The notes: generated by a model from the letters alone, not told the origin. 64,000 nucleotides of DNA from Microcoleus sp. FACHB-672 (GCF_014695725.1 NZ_JACJOU010000012.1:186001-250000); one strand, 5' to 3'. Positions 1 through 9,596 are shown, numbered from the stretch's first letter. Program-made: numbers and translations.

Positions 1-73
1 CACCCATCTGTCCGCCGCCGGCGAACACATCTTCTGGTACAGTCGCCTTTATGGGATCTATCCAATTCTCCAT
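1..73 (-). CDS. Partial N-terminus, possible PAS/GAF sensor kinase
   Basis: Only the first 24 codons of a leftward gene are inside the window. The ATG is the complement of 71-73 and is preceded by an AAAGGAG ribosome-binding site about 8 bases upstream, which supports a real start. The visible peptide begins MENWIDPIKATVPEDVF and runs into a Gly-rich GGGQMG stretch. That opening resembles the N-terminus of cyanobacterial multi-PAS/GAF histidine kinases, where GGGxMG is followed by a Trp-Ser/Pro-Leu-Gly-Pro motif. The identification is from memory of the family and rests on few residues; the start itself is better supported than the function. Confidence 0.45.
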   Translation of the reverse strand, partial: MENWIDPIKATVPEDVFAGGGQMG

Positions 74-151
74 CTGGGCGTCTCCTTTTGCGTCAACTCG
101 CACGCAACTCTTCAAGCACTAAGGTATAAGAATTAGTTTACTGCCGGTATC

Positions 152-189
152 CCTCATGTGTGGTAACTTGCCGGTCACCACGCATGAGG
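152..189. promoter_or_regulatory. 13-bp dyad between divergent genes
   Basis: Arms 152-164 and 177-189 are complementary at 12 of 13 positions (CCTCATGTGTGGT against ACCACGCATGAGG) around a 12-base loop. No T-run follows on either strand, so it is not a typical terminator. It sits between the leftward gene starting at 73 and the rightward gene starting at 347, so an operator or RNA hairpin in a 5' leader are both possible. No known regulator is recognised. Confidence 0.4.
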
Positions 190-346
190 TGATTAACGTG
201 ATGTCCTTGTTACAAAAACCGTAAGTTTTATACTTTTAAGATGTGTTTTCTTACGGCGAGGTACAGTCTTTTCCTGCCTACCTGCACTAGACTAGAGCTG
301 CAACCCCATGCAATTCTTTGCCTAGCTTAATACGAGAGCATCGATT

Positions 347-1186
347 ATGGACTACCTTTTTGCAGTCGTCACCCCCCTTGCGGTGGCAATTATTGGTGGA
401 TGTACTGTGCGCTCTGTGAAAATTATCAGTGAAGAAAATGAAGCCCTGGTTGAGCGACTGGGCAAATTCCATCGCAAACTGGAATCCGGTCTCAACTTTA
501 TTAATCCTATCCTCGATACGGTTGTTTTAGAAGACACGCTCAGCGAACGAGTGTTGGAGCTGAAGCCAAGCCAAGCAATTACCAAAGATAATGTTTCGCT
601 GATTATAGATGCAGTGCTTTACTGGCGGGTGATAGAACTAGAACTGGCTTATTACAAAGTTCAAGATATTGAAGAAGCGCTGAGAAAGTTGGTTCTTACC
701 ACGCTCCGATCTGAGATTGGGGAGATGGATTTACAGAAGACTTTCTACTCCAGAAAAGATATTAATAAAGCGATGTTGCGAGAGTTGGATGATGTCACTG
801 ACCGTTGGGGTGTTAAAGTGACCCGCGTTGAGGTGCAGGAAATTACGCCAACACCGAAAGTCATTGAAGCGATGGAGTTAAAACGAGCGGCGGAATTTAA
901 AAAACAAGCAGATATTTTGGAGGCTGAGGGCACTGTGCGAGCAATGGAACTGCTTTCAACTGCCATCAAATCCCAGTCTAATAGTAAAGATATTTTGCAG
1001 TTTCTTGTGGCTCAAAGATATGTAGAAGCGAATCAAAAATTGAGTGAAAGCCCGAATGCAAAAATTGTTTTTATGGGTTCAGAACCTTTGGGTTCCTCAA
1101 TGGGTGAGTTGTTAAATAACTCGACGATTAGTCCTCCTGAAAGCAATGGCTCTAATTCAAGTTCTAAAAACCTGAGTTCGGGTTAA
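347..1186 (+). CDS. SPFH/Band 7 (stomatin-like) membrane protein
   Basis: This 279-residue protein has a short hydrophobic N-terminus (about residues 3-20) and then the SPFH core: an Ile-Ile-x-Glu-x-x-Glu-Ala-Leu-Val-Glu-Arg-Leu-Gly start, the Gly-Leu-Asn-Phe-Ile-Asn-Pro segment and an Arg-Ser-Glu-Ile-Gly-x-Met-Asp-Leu region near residue 125. A predicted helical region follows, rich in Glu, Ala and Lys (about 170-200). Stomatin/prohibitin-type proteins form membrane scaffolds and often regulate proteases or channels; no NfeD partner is adjacent. The C-terminus ends in a Ser/Asn-rich tail. The last codons (from 1169) and the stop lie inside an IS982-like terminal repeat, so the original C-terminus was probably replaced by the insertion. 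Confidence 0.88.
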   Translation: MDYLFAVVTPLAVAIIGGCTVRSVKIISEENEALVERLGKFHRKLESGLNFINPILDTVVLEDTLSERVLELKPSQAITKDNVSLIIDAVLYWRVIELELAYYKVQDIEEALRKLVLTTLRSEIGEMDLQKTFYSRKDINKAMLRELDDVTDRWGVKVTRVEVQEITPTPKVIEAMELKRAAEFKKQADILEAEGTVRAMELLSTAIKSQSNSKDILQFLVAQRYVEANQKLSESPNAKIVFMGSEPLGSSMGELLNNSTISPPESNGSNSSSKNLSSG

Positions 1187-1527
1187 GCAGAAGGAAGGAA
1201 AAACGCATTGATATTGAGAGAGAGCTTCTTTGGCTGATGGCAATAGGCAATTAATCCACAGACTAAATTCACCAAGAAATTGACCGGATTGCGATGCCTA
1301 GAATGCTCAATGTCACAGATGTTTTTCAATTGGAAGGGTAATTGTCTCGATTATGGAGCGTTTGCGGATAAGCAGTTTATCTATCAGTGGCATCAGCTTA
1401 TTGTTCATATTGCGCTTCACCGAAGAGCAAAAAAGTTCTTCTAGACTAAGCATGGGACGAGCAAGTCTTGCTGTTGTCTGATAACTTTTAGCTGACTCGC
1501 TTGTCCCTTCCTTATCCCGAACTCAGG
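1169..1527 (-). mobile_element. IS982-family element remnant, transposase C-terminus
   Basis: On the minus strand this stretch reads as the end of an IS982-type transposase, with broken but recognisable peptide: RNMNNKLMPLIDKLLIRKRS, then [12 protein letters not shown], then IAYCHQPKK and a stop at 1184-1186. One in-frame stop and a frame change show it is decayed. Its ends are inverted repeats: CCTGAGTTCGGG at 1171-1182 and the complement at 1516-1527. Only about 85 codons of the transposase remain, so the 5' part is deleted. The left end supplies the last codons of the SPFH gene and the right end abuts the stop of the kinase gene at 1528. A second remnant with the same tips lies at 7641-7790. 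Confidence 0.8.
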
Positions 1528-2808
1528 CTACTGGTAGTGTTTGAGAGGCAATTCAACTTGGAACTTTGAGCCTTTACTCACTTCACTTGTAACATGGATG
1601 TGCCCGCTATGAGCTTGGACAATTTGCTGGGTGATCGCCAACCCTAACCCAAAGCCGCCACTGTCTTGAGAACGCTGAGTGTCTACCCGGTAGAAGCGAT
1701 CAAAGATATAGGGGAGGTCGGTTTCTGGAATTCCAATACCTGTGTCGATTACTTGAATCATTGCCCAACCGAGGTGAGGCACCAGGCGAACCAGGATTGC
1801 GCCACCAGCAGGGGTATATTTACAGGCATTGTTGAGCAAATTTTTGATTGCTTGTTGTAGCAAATCAGGATCAGCCCACAGTTCGATCAGTTGCTCAGGC
1901 TGCTCGTAGGTCAGGTTGATAGTTTGCTGTTCTGCTAAGGTTGCAAACTGAGTTACCAAACTTTTGAGCAAATCGTTAAGGTTGATTAATTTGAGTGACT
2001 CTGGTGTAAGCTGCCCTTGATGACGAGCAAGCAATAACAGATTATTGACGAGCATACCCATTGATTTCGCACTATCCACAATGTTTTCTAAAGGAGGGTG
2101 ATAGTGAGAATCATTGGGGGCGATGAGTAATCCGAGTTGAGCATTGGTCAGAATCGCGGAAATGGGCGAGCGCAACTCATGAGAAGCATCTGCTGTGAAC
2201 CGTTGAAGCTGTTGATAGGCTTGCCGAATCGGTTGCATGGCAAAGCCGCTGAGAATCCAGCCGGTAAGCGCAATTAGCCCTAATGTGATCGGTACTGTTA
2301 GAGTCATTGCCATCTGAAGCTGCTGAAGTTCTTGTTGAGTCTCCATCAGAGGAGTGGCAACCTGAAAATACCCCAAAGTTCCAGTTCTGCCCTCTACAGG
2401 TAATGTCACCTGACGGAGCCAAATTTTTTCCTGCCAAAGTGGATCTGTCGATTGAACCGTGAGATAACCGAGGGGTGTATTTAACTGGTCTGGAGAAGAC
2501 GCTCCAAAAAAGCGAACGAGTCGTCCTTGCGCGTTGTACCAGCGCACATAAATCAGATCCTCTGTAAGTGGATGTGAACCACTACCCAACAAAGGAACAT
2601 GGCTCAGATCGATCTGGCTCTGGCCTTGACGAACTTCATAATGCACACTGGCAGCCATTACTCTGGTCTTATCGTAGAGCAAGCGATCAAGTGCTTCCAG
2701 TTTTTCCTTGATCTCGATCTGATAAATCACTCCAGCAAATAGCACTAGAATGCTTCCCATCGAAAGGGTGAACCAACGAGCCAGGTTGCGACGACTTCGG
2801 TTAAACAC
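1528..2808 (-). CDS. rppB: Sensor histidine kinase, RppB/NrsS type
   Basis: This 426-residue membrane kinase has a first transmembrane helix at about residues 13-30, a periplasmic sensing region (about 35-165), a second helix (about 167-190), then a HisKA domain with the phosphoacceptor in ASHELRSPISAI (His about 210) and an HATPase domain with its N-box and G-boxes (DTGIGI, GFGLGLAI). The response regulator gene lies immediately upstream on the same strand, with a 9-base gap, so the two are one operon. The pair matches the cyanobacterial RppA-RppB/NrsR-NrsS type, which in Synechocystis 6803 responds to nickel and redox state. The ligand here is not shown by sequence. The stop codon sits against the end of an IS remnant. 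Confidence 0.85.
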   Translation of the reverse strand: MFNRSRRNLARWFTLSMGSILVLFAGVIYQIEIKEKLEALDRLLYDKTRVMAASVHYEVRQGQSQIDLSHVPLLGSGSHPLTEDLIYVRWYNAQGRLVRFFGASSPDQLNTPLGYLTVQSTDPLWQEKIWLRQVTLPVEGRTGTLGYFQVATPLMETQQELQQLQMAMTLTVPITLGLIALTGWILSGFAMQPIRQAYQQLQRFTADASHELRSPISAILTNAQLGLLIAPNDSHYHPPLENIVDSAKSMGMLVNNLLLLARHQGQLTPESLKLINLNDLLKSLVTQFATLAEQQTINLTYEQPEQLIELWADPDLLQQAIKNLLNNACKYTPAGGAILVRLVPHLGWAMIQVIDTGIGIPETDLPYIFDRFYRVDTQRSQDSGGFGLGLAITQQIVQAHSGHIHVTSEVSKGSKFQVELPLKHYQ

Positions 2809-2817
2809 GTCTTGCTT

Positions 2818-3504
2818 TCAAGATTTATGCTTTTCAGGGGGCGTCAGGCGATAGCCCATGCCATAGATGCTCTCCACCCAATCAGCCGCTCCTACAGTCT
2901 GCAAGCGTTGACGCAGTTTGCGAACTAGGACAGTCATTGCATTGCTTTCGGGTTCGGTTCCCCATTCCCACACTGCCTGCTCAATCTGGTTGCGGGTTAA
3001 CACTTGCCGGGGATGGCGCATGAAGTACTCCAACAGTTGGAACTCACGACTGGATAGAGAAACAGTTGCACCTTGCCGCTCGACAGTCAGGGTATCGAGG
3101 TGGAGGTGGAAATCCTCAAGACTCAGTGTATCTCCCTGCCAGAGGGGTGATCGCCGTCTTAATGCCCGGACTCGTGCCATGAACTCCACCAGGTCGATCG
3201 GTTTCACCAGGTAGTCATCTGCACCGGCATCTAATCCAGTTACTTTTTCAGGCGTGGTGTCTCTTGCCGTGATCATCAAGACTGGAGCCGTTTTTCCCGC
3301 TGCTCGATATTGCCGGCAGAGGGTTACACCACTGACACGCGGTAACATCCAGTCTAGAACCAGCAGATCATATTCTTTTTCTGATAGAAGCCACTGAGCG
3401 GTCTCTCCATCTTTTACCCCATCGACGCTGTGCCCTGCCTGGGACAGTGCCATTTGCAGCGGCATTAGTTGTTTTGGGTCATCTTCCACCAGCAAAACTC
3501 TCAT
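2818..3504 (-). CDS. rppA: OmpR-type response regulator, RppA/NrsR type
   Basis: This is a 228-residue receiver plus winged-helix DNA-binding protein. The receiver begins MRVLLVEDDPKQL with its acidic pair, has the phosphoacceptor Asp in LLVLDWMLPRVSG and the conserved Lys in DDYLVKPID. The C-terminal domain shows the Trans_reg_C pattern (SSREFQLLEYFMRHPRQVLT, then IYGMGYRL). The frame stays open 56 codons upstream, but the start at 3504 fits the family's N-terminus and has a GGGGGAG sequence about 10 bases upstream. It is the first gene of the operon with the kinase. It is divergent from the gene at 3637, so the 132-base gap between them probably carries its target promoter. Confidence 0.88.
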   Translation of the reverse strand: MRVLLVEDDPKQLMPLQMALSQAGHSVDGVKDGETAQWLLSEKEYDLLVLDWMLPRVSGVTLCRQYRAAGKTAPVLMITARDTTPEKVTGLDAGADDYLVKPIDLVEFMARVRALRRRSPLWQGDTLSLEDFHLHLDTLTVERQGATVSLSSREFQLLEYFMRHPRQVLTRNQIEQAVWEWGTEPESNAMTVLVRKLRQRLQTVGAADWVESIYGMGYRLTPPEKHKS

Positions 3505-3636
3505 TCCTTTGCTGCTCCCCCTTGCGGCTTGCCAGATTGAAAATAGGCATTTAGTGTAATGTAAACATCTCCTTTGAGCCAGATTTTCAGGCAGACCAGG
3601 CTGTACTAGAGTGCAGATAACGAAACATACAAGCTG

Positions 3637-4038
3637 ATGAGAAACAGTAGTGGGTGGCGTACGACAAAACAATGGCTGCGAGCATCAGGGGCAGAGTTCT
3701 GGTTGCCACTGCCGTTTGTGGCGATTGCCTTTTGGTTTGGCACCAATATTCTGATGGCTCAAGAGCTGCGGCAACCCCAACCAACCGAAACGAAACTTCA
3801 GGCAGACACTCAGCTTAAAGCGACTGTATCCATCAACATCCTGCTGATCAATGCAATCATCAATCGGCAGCAGGGAGTTACGCAGGTTGAGGTAAAAACA
3901 ACGGAACCTATCTTGAAGCGGTTGGAACTGGAATTGCCGATGACCGACACCAATCAAATCGAGGCGGCGATCGCGCAAGAACTTCAGTTATCTCGTCAAG
4001 ATGTGCGGCAACTCGTTCGTTATGAAATTGTTGAATGA
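3637..4038 (+). CDS. Small membrane-anchored protein beside rppAB
   Basis: This 133-residue protein has one hydrophobic segment at about residues 19-41 (FWLPLPFVAIAFWFGTNILM), then a soluble domain with the alternating pattern of a small alpha/beta fold ending in RQLVRYEIVE. I do not recognise the family. It is divergent from rppA and co-directional with the broken cation ATPase downstream, so it is a candidate member of the regulon of that two-component system. No strong ribosome-binding site precedes the ATG; an alternative later start would remove the membrane segment and is less likely. It contains a HIP1 site at about 3966. Confidence 0.6.
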   Translation: MRNSSGWRTTKQWLRASGAEFWLPLPFVAIAFWFGTNILMAQELRQPQPTETKLQADTQLKATVSINILLINAIINRQQGVTQVEVKTTEPILKRLELELPMTDTNQIEAAIAQELQLSRQDVRQLVRYEIVE

Positions 4039-4298
4039 GCTTGCTGTGTCAATAGACAAAATGCGCCAATCGCCATTGCAATCACATAAACCCTGTGAAA
4101 TAGAGCTTGCAAATCCATAAGCTACCTCCGTTTCTTCTTAGTCCTAAATCACAAATGTGATCCAAAAATGAGCAGTAGAAATTTGGCGCTCACTTTTAAC
4201 TCACTTTCTTGAAGGACGCTAGAGAAGTAGTGAAGCAGGCAACGCTGGCTTACGGTAGCCTTGCCGCTCCAGATTGTATGGGGCCAGGAGGAAATGGG

Positions 4299-7013
4299 AT
4301 GGTAGTACTAGATAGCGTCAAATCAACGGAACATCAATGGCATCACCTTTCTCAGGAGCAGGTTGTCCGTTCGCTCAAAACTGATCCTGAAAGGGGATTG
4401 TCTTTTACAGAAGCAGCAGAACGACATGATCGCTTTGGTCCTAATCAGTTAACCGCTCAGAAAAAACAGAGTGCCTGGTTGCGATTTCTTCAGCAATTCA
4501 ATCAACCGCTGCTCTATATTTTGCTGGTTGCGGGACTGGTGACGGCGTTTCTGCAAGAGTGGATCGATTCGGGCGTGATTTTTGGGGTGGCGCTGCTTAA
4601 TGCCATCATTGGCTTTGTCCAAGAGGCAAAGGCAGAGGATGCGATTGCTGCTTTATCGGAAGCTGTCACGACTGATGCAACCATTCGCCGCAACGGTCAA
4701 AAGCAAGTGGTTTCATCCCGCGAACTAGTTCCCGGCGATCTCGTCCTACTCTCTTCTGGCGATAAAGTACCTGCCGATCTGCGGCTGCTTGAAATTCGTG
4801 ACTTACAGGTAGACGAATCAGCCCTCACAGGAGAATCGGTTCCAGTCGAAAAAACCCTTCAGCCCCTAGAAGCAGATACTCCGCTAGCAGAGCGCACCAA
4901 TATGGCGTACACCGGCAGCCTCATCACCTTTGGGCAGGGGCTTGGAGTTGTTGTAGGCATTGGTGAGATGACCGAAACCGGACACCTCTCCCAACTGATG
5001 CAATAGAGTACAGCCATAGAAACTCCCCTGACTCGTAAAATTGACAAATTCAGCAAAACCTTGCTGTACGTTGTATTGGGCTTGGCGACCTTCACCTTTG
5101 TCGTTGGCGTGGCTCAAGGGTTTTCCTTAATTGAGGTGTTCAAAGCAGCGGTTGCACTGGCAGTCAGTGCGATTCCTGAAGGGTTACCTGCCATCCTCAC
5201 AGTGACATTGGCCATCGGGGTATCTCAAATGGCAAAACATCATGCCATCATCCGCAAATTACCGGCGATCGAGACACTAGGCAGCACTACTGTAATTTGT
5301 TCCGACAAAACCGGAACCCTGACCCAGAATCAAATGACGGTTCAGGAAATTGACGCAGGTGGAAGGCGGTATCGGGTGAGCGGTGGAGGGTATGCACCCG
5401 ATGGAGAAATCTCCCTGAATGGACATGCAATTGATCTGGCAAAGACACCAGCTTTATATGAATGCCTCCAAGCCGGACTGTTGTGCAATGACTCTCATCT
5501 AGAAGTGCAGGACGGAAACTGGATGGTGATCGGTAGCCCCACAGAAGGAGCACTGGTTGCTGCCGCCCACAAAGCTGGACTCAGTACAGATAAGCTGGAG
5601 CAGGCGCTTCCTCGACTCGACATCCTACCGTTTGAATCTCAATTTCAATACATGGCAACACTACATCGTAGCCGCCCAGAACCGTTGATTTATGTCAAAG
5701 GTTCGGCTGAAGCCATCCTCAAGCGATGTCGTCAAATGCTGGATGAAGATGGAAAGGCGATTGCCCTCAACCCAACGCAAATTGAGCAAACTGTAGAGAA
5801 CATGGCAAAAAAAGGGCTGCGGGTTCTGGCACTTGCCAGGAAAGCTGTCCCTGGCTCTCAAAGCTTGATCGAGCATTCTGATCTGGAGCAAGGTTTAGTA
5901 TTTCTGGGGCTGGAAGGCATGATCGATCCGCCCCGTCCCGAAGCGATTCAAGCCATTGAATCCTGTAAATCTGCGGGGATTCAGGTCAAGATGATCACAG
6001 GCGACCATGCCAAAACAGCAGCCGCGATCGCTCAACAGATGGGTCTAAATTCAACTCAGAATGCACCTGTTGTCACAGGTCAAGAACTTGCGCGACTGGA
6101 TGAGCAAGGATTAGCCAACGCCGTTGCACAAAGCAATGTATTTGCACGAGTTGCACCCGAACAAAAACTGCGGATTGTGGAAGCGCTCCAAGCCAAAGGT
6201 GAAATTGTGGCAATGACCGGAGATGGAGTCAACGATGCGCCTGCCCTGAAGCAAGCTGACATCGGGGTAGCAATGGGCATCACGGGCACTGAAGTCACGA
6301 AAGAAGCGGCAGATATGATTCTAACAGACGACAACTTTGCCTCGATCGAGGAAGCTATCGAGGAAGGACGCACCGTTTATAAGAATCTATTGCGGGCAAT
6401 CGCCTTCATCCTGCCGGTGAACGGTGGCGAATCCATGACCATCTTGATTGCCGTAATGCTGGCAACGCCACTGCCTATTTTACCAATACAAATTCTCTGG
6501 CTAAATATGGTCAGTTCCGTGGCCTTGAGTCTACCGTTGGCATTTGAGCCACCTTCGCCAGATACAATGCAACAGCCGCCTCGTCCTGTGAATGAACCTC
6601 TGTTGTCGCGCAGGCTGATCACACGAATTTTAACTGTCTCACTGTTTAACTGGATTGTGATCTTTGGCACCTTTGAATGGATTATACAAACGACTGGAAA
6701 CGAAGCTCTAGCACGAACAATGGCAATCCAGGCATTGGTTGCAGCAGAAGCCTTTTACCTGTTAAGCATTAGCCGATTTGTTCCGGCGATCGCTGCGAAG
6801 CTACGTGGTAAAAATGAGCCATTCGGTTACGCAGTGGCGATCGGCATTGCAAGTGTTCTACTGTTTCAGTTCCTGTTTAGCCAGTGGAGCATCATGAACC
6901 AGCTATTCACAACTGAAGCATTGACTCTAACTCAAGGCTTTATCTGTGTCGGTATTGGGATACCTATGATTGCTTTAGCTGCGTTGCTGAAGCGGATTGC
7001 TCCGCTGACATAA
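4299..7013 (+). pseudogene. P-type cation ATPase with in-frame amber stop
   Basis: Two open stretches, 4299-5006 and 5061-7013, lie in the same frame and together read as one 904-codon P2-type ATPase. A TAG at 5004-5006 (codon 236) interrupts it where relatives have Gln; the codons between the TAG and 5061 read straight on (STAIETPLTRKIDKFSKT). The first part holds the N-terminal cation-ATPase domain, two membrane helices and the actuator motif TGES (about residue 177). The second has PEGLP in M4, the phosphorylation motif DKTGTLT (Asp 336), TGDHAKT, GDGVNDAPALKQAD and the C-terminal helices. The start at 4299 is chosen for AGGAGG 7 bases upstream; Met codons further upstream are possible. 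PEGLP suggests a Ca2+/Mn2+-like or PacL/MgtA-type pump. It may be a recent pseudogene, a read-through gene or a sequencing error. Confidence 0.85.
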
Positions 7014-7088
7014 ATGTCTTCAATAAAGCCGCTCTTCTGAGCGTGCTTACTCCGCAAAGTTTGTAGCGTTAACTATTCATCTTTTCTC

Positions 7089-7631
7089 ATGACTCTTCAT
7101 AATCTTAAACAGGCGATCGGCATCTTCTCCAATCATCAAGACGCAGAACAAGCAATAGCTGAGCTAAAAAACAAGGGCTTTCCCATGCACAAGCTCTCAG
7201 TGATTACCAAGTTTTCTCGTGATGACGATAGTTTAGATAGGCATTTAAATAGACAAAGTGTGCGGCAGCCTTCAATAACAAGAGCAGAGGGTGCAAAAAC
7301 AGGCGCAATTACAGGAAGCATGGGAGTCGGTTCACTCGCCCTAATTTTTGGACTCGGCAGCCTGATAATTCCTGGTATTGGTCAGGCATTAGCGGTAGAA
7401 AGCCTTTTAACAACTTTTTTTGGCAGTGGAATTGCCGCAACTGCTGGTGGTCTATATGGTGCAGTTCGAGGATGGCTGGTGCCAGAAGAACAGGCGAAAA
7501 ACTACAACGACAGATTTAACCAAGGAGATTATTTGATCATCATGGAGGCAGTAGAAAACGAGATCCTGATTGCTGAACCTGTCCTTAAATATTGGGGGAT
7601 TCAGAGGTGGCGTGTCTATGACATATCTTGA
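7089..7631 (+). CDS. YflT-like general stress protein with glycine-rich hydrophobic core
   Basis: This 180-residue protein starts with the pattern of the YflT heat-induced stress domain (Ala-Ile-Gly-Ile-Phe-x-x-x-x-Asp-Ala-Glu-Gln-Ala-Ile, then Leu-Ser-Val-Ile), about residues 8-45. A Gly/Ala-rich hydrophobic stretch (about 72-128) could form one or two membrane segments or a glycine-zipper region. It ends with a second alpha/beta strand pair (DYLIIMEA). Such proteins are often adjacent to stress and ion-transport genes; the biochemical role is not established. It lies 75 bases after the broken ATPase and ends 9 bases before an IS remnant. Confidence 0.6.
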   Translation: MTLHNLKQAIGIFSNHQDAEQAIAELKNKGFPMHKLSVITKFSRDDDSLDRHLNRQSVRQPSITRAEGAKTGAITGSMGVGSLALIFGLGSLIIPGIGQALAVESLLTTFFGSGIAATAGGLYGAVRGWLVPEEQAKNYNDRFNQGDYLIIMEAVENEILIAEPVLKYWGIQRWRVYDIS

Positions 7632-7640
7632 ATCTAAAGT

Positions 7641-7790
7641 AACGTCAGTTCGGGATAAGGAGGGATGGAACAGATATAACTGTCTAGTCAATTTGGTCTG
7701 CGGCTTGATTGCCTATTGCCACCAGCCAAATAAACCATCCCTCATACCCGATGCCTCTTTGCCCGCCTCTGTTTAACCCGAACTCACGTT
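7641..7790 (+). mobile_element. Short IS982-family remnant with both inverted repeats
   Basis: The ends are inverted repeats: AACGTCAGTTCGGGATAA at 7641-7658 and, on the complement, AACGTGAGTTCGGGTTAA at 7773-7790, with two mismatches. The interior on the plus strand encodes only the last codons of an IS982 transposase, [20 protein letters not shown] with a stop at 7774-7776. At 150 bases it is an internally deleted, MITE-like derivative. It shares its tips with the remnant at 1169-1527. The transposase 3' ends of the two remnants point outward from the block between them. Confidence 0.78.
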
Positions 7791-7992
7791 AAATAAATTT
7801 AAGATACTTTAATAGCAATTCTCAATGGCATGAAAAATGGAGAAAAGTCAGAAAGACCTAGGGGAAGCCCCCTAAACCCCTGCAAATGGGGTTATCTGTT
7901 GAGCGTCAATACCCCTAAGGGCAATTCTGAATGAGTTCTTAGGATTTGAAATTTTAGATTGAACACACGAGAGAATTGCTATAAGCGCTTTT

Positions 7993-8853
7993 TTATTTTC
8001 GATAAATAGCATCAGCAACGCGGCAGACATCTCGCATTTCTCGAACATCATGAACCCGAAGGATATCGGCAGCACCGGCAACTGCGGCACAACAGGCGGC
8101 AGCGGTTCCCCAGACACGCGCTTTGGGTTCTGGTTGGTCTAAAATATGACCGATAAAGCTTTTACGTGAAGGGCCAACTAAAAGGGGGCAGCCGAGCGAT
8201 TGGAACACCGGCAGTTGTCTGAGAATTTCTAGATTTTGCGCGTAATTTTTGGCAAATCCAATGCCGGGATCAATGATAATTCGAGAGCGCTTAATTCCTG
8301 CGGCAATCGCAGCATCAATTCGCTGGGTAAGAAATTCAGAGATTTCCCCAATCAAATCTTGATAATTTGTTAGCTTTTGCATGGTTTGGGGATTGCCCCG
8401 GATGTGCATCAACATCACCGGCACCCCGAGTTGCGCCACAACCGGCAGCATTTGGGGGTCAAAGGTGCCACCGGAGATGTCGTTGATGATATCTGCGCCG
8501 GCTGCAACGGCTGCCTGTGCCACCTGTGATCGGGCGGTATCAACAGAAATGGGCACCTCGTTCAAAGCTGTTGAGCCGGCTGCTTTCCGCAGTTCTCGCA
8601 CCACCGGCACCACGCGCTCAATTTCTTCCTCAACAGACACCTCAAGCGCACCGGGACGAGTTGATTGCCCCCCCACATCAATGATGTCTGCGCCGGCATC
8701 TGCCAGTTCTTGAGCCTGCGCCACGGCAGCAGCCAGGGTGTTGAACGATCCGCCATCGCTAAAGCTATCGGGCGTAACGTTCAAAACACCCATCAAATAA
8801 GTGCGACTTCCCCAATTAAAGGTGCGTCCCCGAATGGTTAAAGGTGCCGGCAT
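7993..8853 (-). CDS. folP: Dihydropteroate synthase
   Basis: This is a 286-residue pterin-binding TIM barrel, normal for the family. It condenses 6-hydroxymethyl-dihydropterin diphosphate with p-aminobenzoate in folate synthesis, in the cytosol. The signatures are GVLNVTPDSFSDGG near residues 22-35, DIIDVGGQSTRPGA near 56-69, DIINDISGG near the middle, and SRKSFIG toward the C-terminus. It begins 17 bases after the stop of tpiA on the same strand, so the two are probably co-transcribed. The gap of 202 bases to the IS remnant at 7790 shows no gene. Confidence 0.95.
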   Translation of the reverse strand: MPAPLTIRGRTFNWGSRTYLMGVLNVTPDSFSDGGSFNTLAAAVAQAQELADAGADIIDVGGQSTRPGALEVSVEEEIERVVPVVRELRKAAGSTALNEVPISVDTARSQVAQAAVAAGADIINDISGGTFDPQMLPVVAQLGVPVMLMHIRGNPQTMQKLTNYQDLIGEISEFLTQRIDAAIAAGIKRSRIIIDPGIGFAKNYAQNLEILRQLPVFQSLGCPLLVGPSRKSFIGHILDQPEPKARVWGTAAACCAAVAGAADILRVHDVREMRDVCRVADAIYRK

Positions 8854-8870
8854 TGCCTACGCCCTTTTTG

Positions 8871-9596
8871 CTATTTGTAATTCACAATTCGGGCAAAGCC
8901 TGCCGGTTCGAGACTCGCGCCTCCCACCAAAACGCCATCAATTTCTGGCTGCGCCATGATTTCATCAATATTGTCTGGCTTGACAGATCCGCCATATTGA
9001 ATCGGTACATCGGCATTGCTGAGCTGCTGCCGAATTAACCCAATAACTCGGTTGGCTTCTTTGGCTTCGCAAGTGTCGCCAGTGCCAATTGCCCAGATCG
9101 GTTCGTAGGCGATGATCAGGTTATTCTGATCGACATCTACGAGGTCTTTTTCCAGCTGGCCAATAATATGGGTTTCTGTTTCCCACCCGTCCCGCTGTTG
9201 CTTGGTTTCACCGACGCACAAAATTGGGGTGAGTCCATGTTTCTGGGCGGCTTTCAGACGTCGGTTCACCGTTTCATCGGTTTCGCCAAAGAACTGCCGG
9301 CGTTCGCTGTGGCCAACGATCACGTAACGCACGCCAAGTTCTGTAAGCATTGGGCCAGAAATTTCACCTGTGTAAGCACCGGCGTCTTCCCAATGGACGT
9401 TCTGTGCTCCTAGCCGCAGGCGACTCCCGTGCATATTCTTCGAGAGATTTCCCAAGGTTGTGAAGGGAACGCAGAGGATAATTTCTCTTTCTTCTGGGGT
9501 TTCATCCAGGTGGTTCACAAATCCCTGCAAAAACTCCAGGGCTTCTGCCTGGGTTTTGTACATTTTCCAGTTGCCGGCAAGAACGATTTTCCTCAC
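8871..9596 (-). CDS. tpiA: Triosephosphate isomerase
   Basis: This 241-residue TIM barrel interconverts dihydroxyacetone phosphate and glyceraldehyde 3-phosphate, in glycolysis and the Calvin cycle. The catalytic residues are visible: Asn9 and Lys11 in GNWKMYKT, His96 in IVGHSERR and Glu165 in [11 protein letters not shown], with the phosphate-binding GGSVKPDN and GVLVGGASL loops at the C-terminus. The start is GTG at 9596, directly giving [11 protein letters not shown]. It is upstream of folP on the same strand. Confidence 0.97.
   Translation of the reverse strand: MRKIVLAGNWKMYKTQAEALEFLQGFVNHLDETPEEREIILCVPFTTLGNLSKNMHGSRLRLGAQNVHWEDAGAYTGEISGPMLTELGVRYVIVGHSERRQFFGETDETVNRRLKAAQKHGLTPILCVGETKQQRDGWETETHIIGQLEKDLVDVDQNNLIIAYEPIWAIGTGDTCEAKEANRVIGLIRQQLSNADVPIQYGGSVKPDNIDEIMAQPEIDGVLVGGASLEPAGFARIVNYK

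Noticed and set aside
5061-7013. Second half of the ATPase as an independent gene
   Set aside because: Its start would be a TTG with no ribosome-binding site, inside a conserved frame continuous with the first half.
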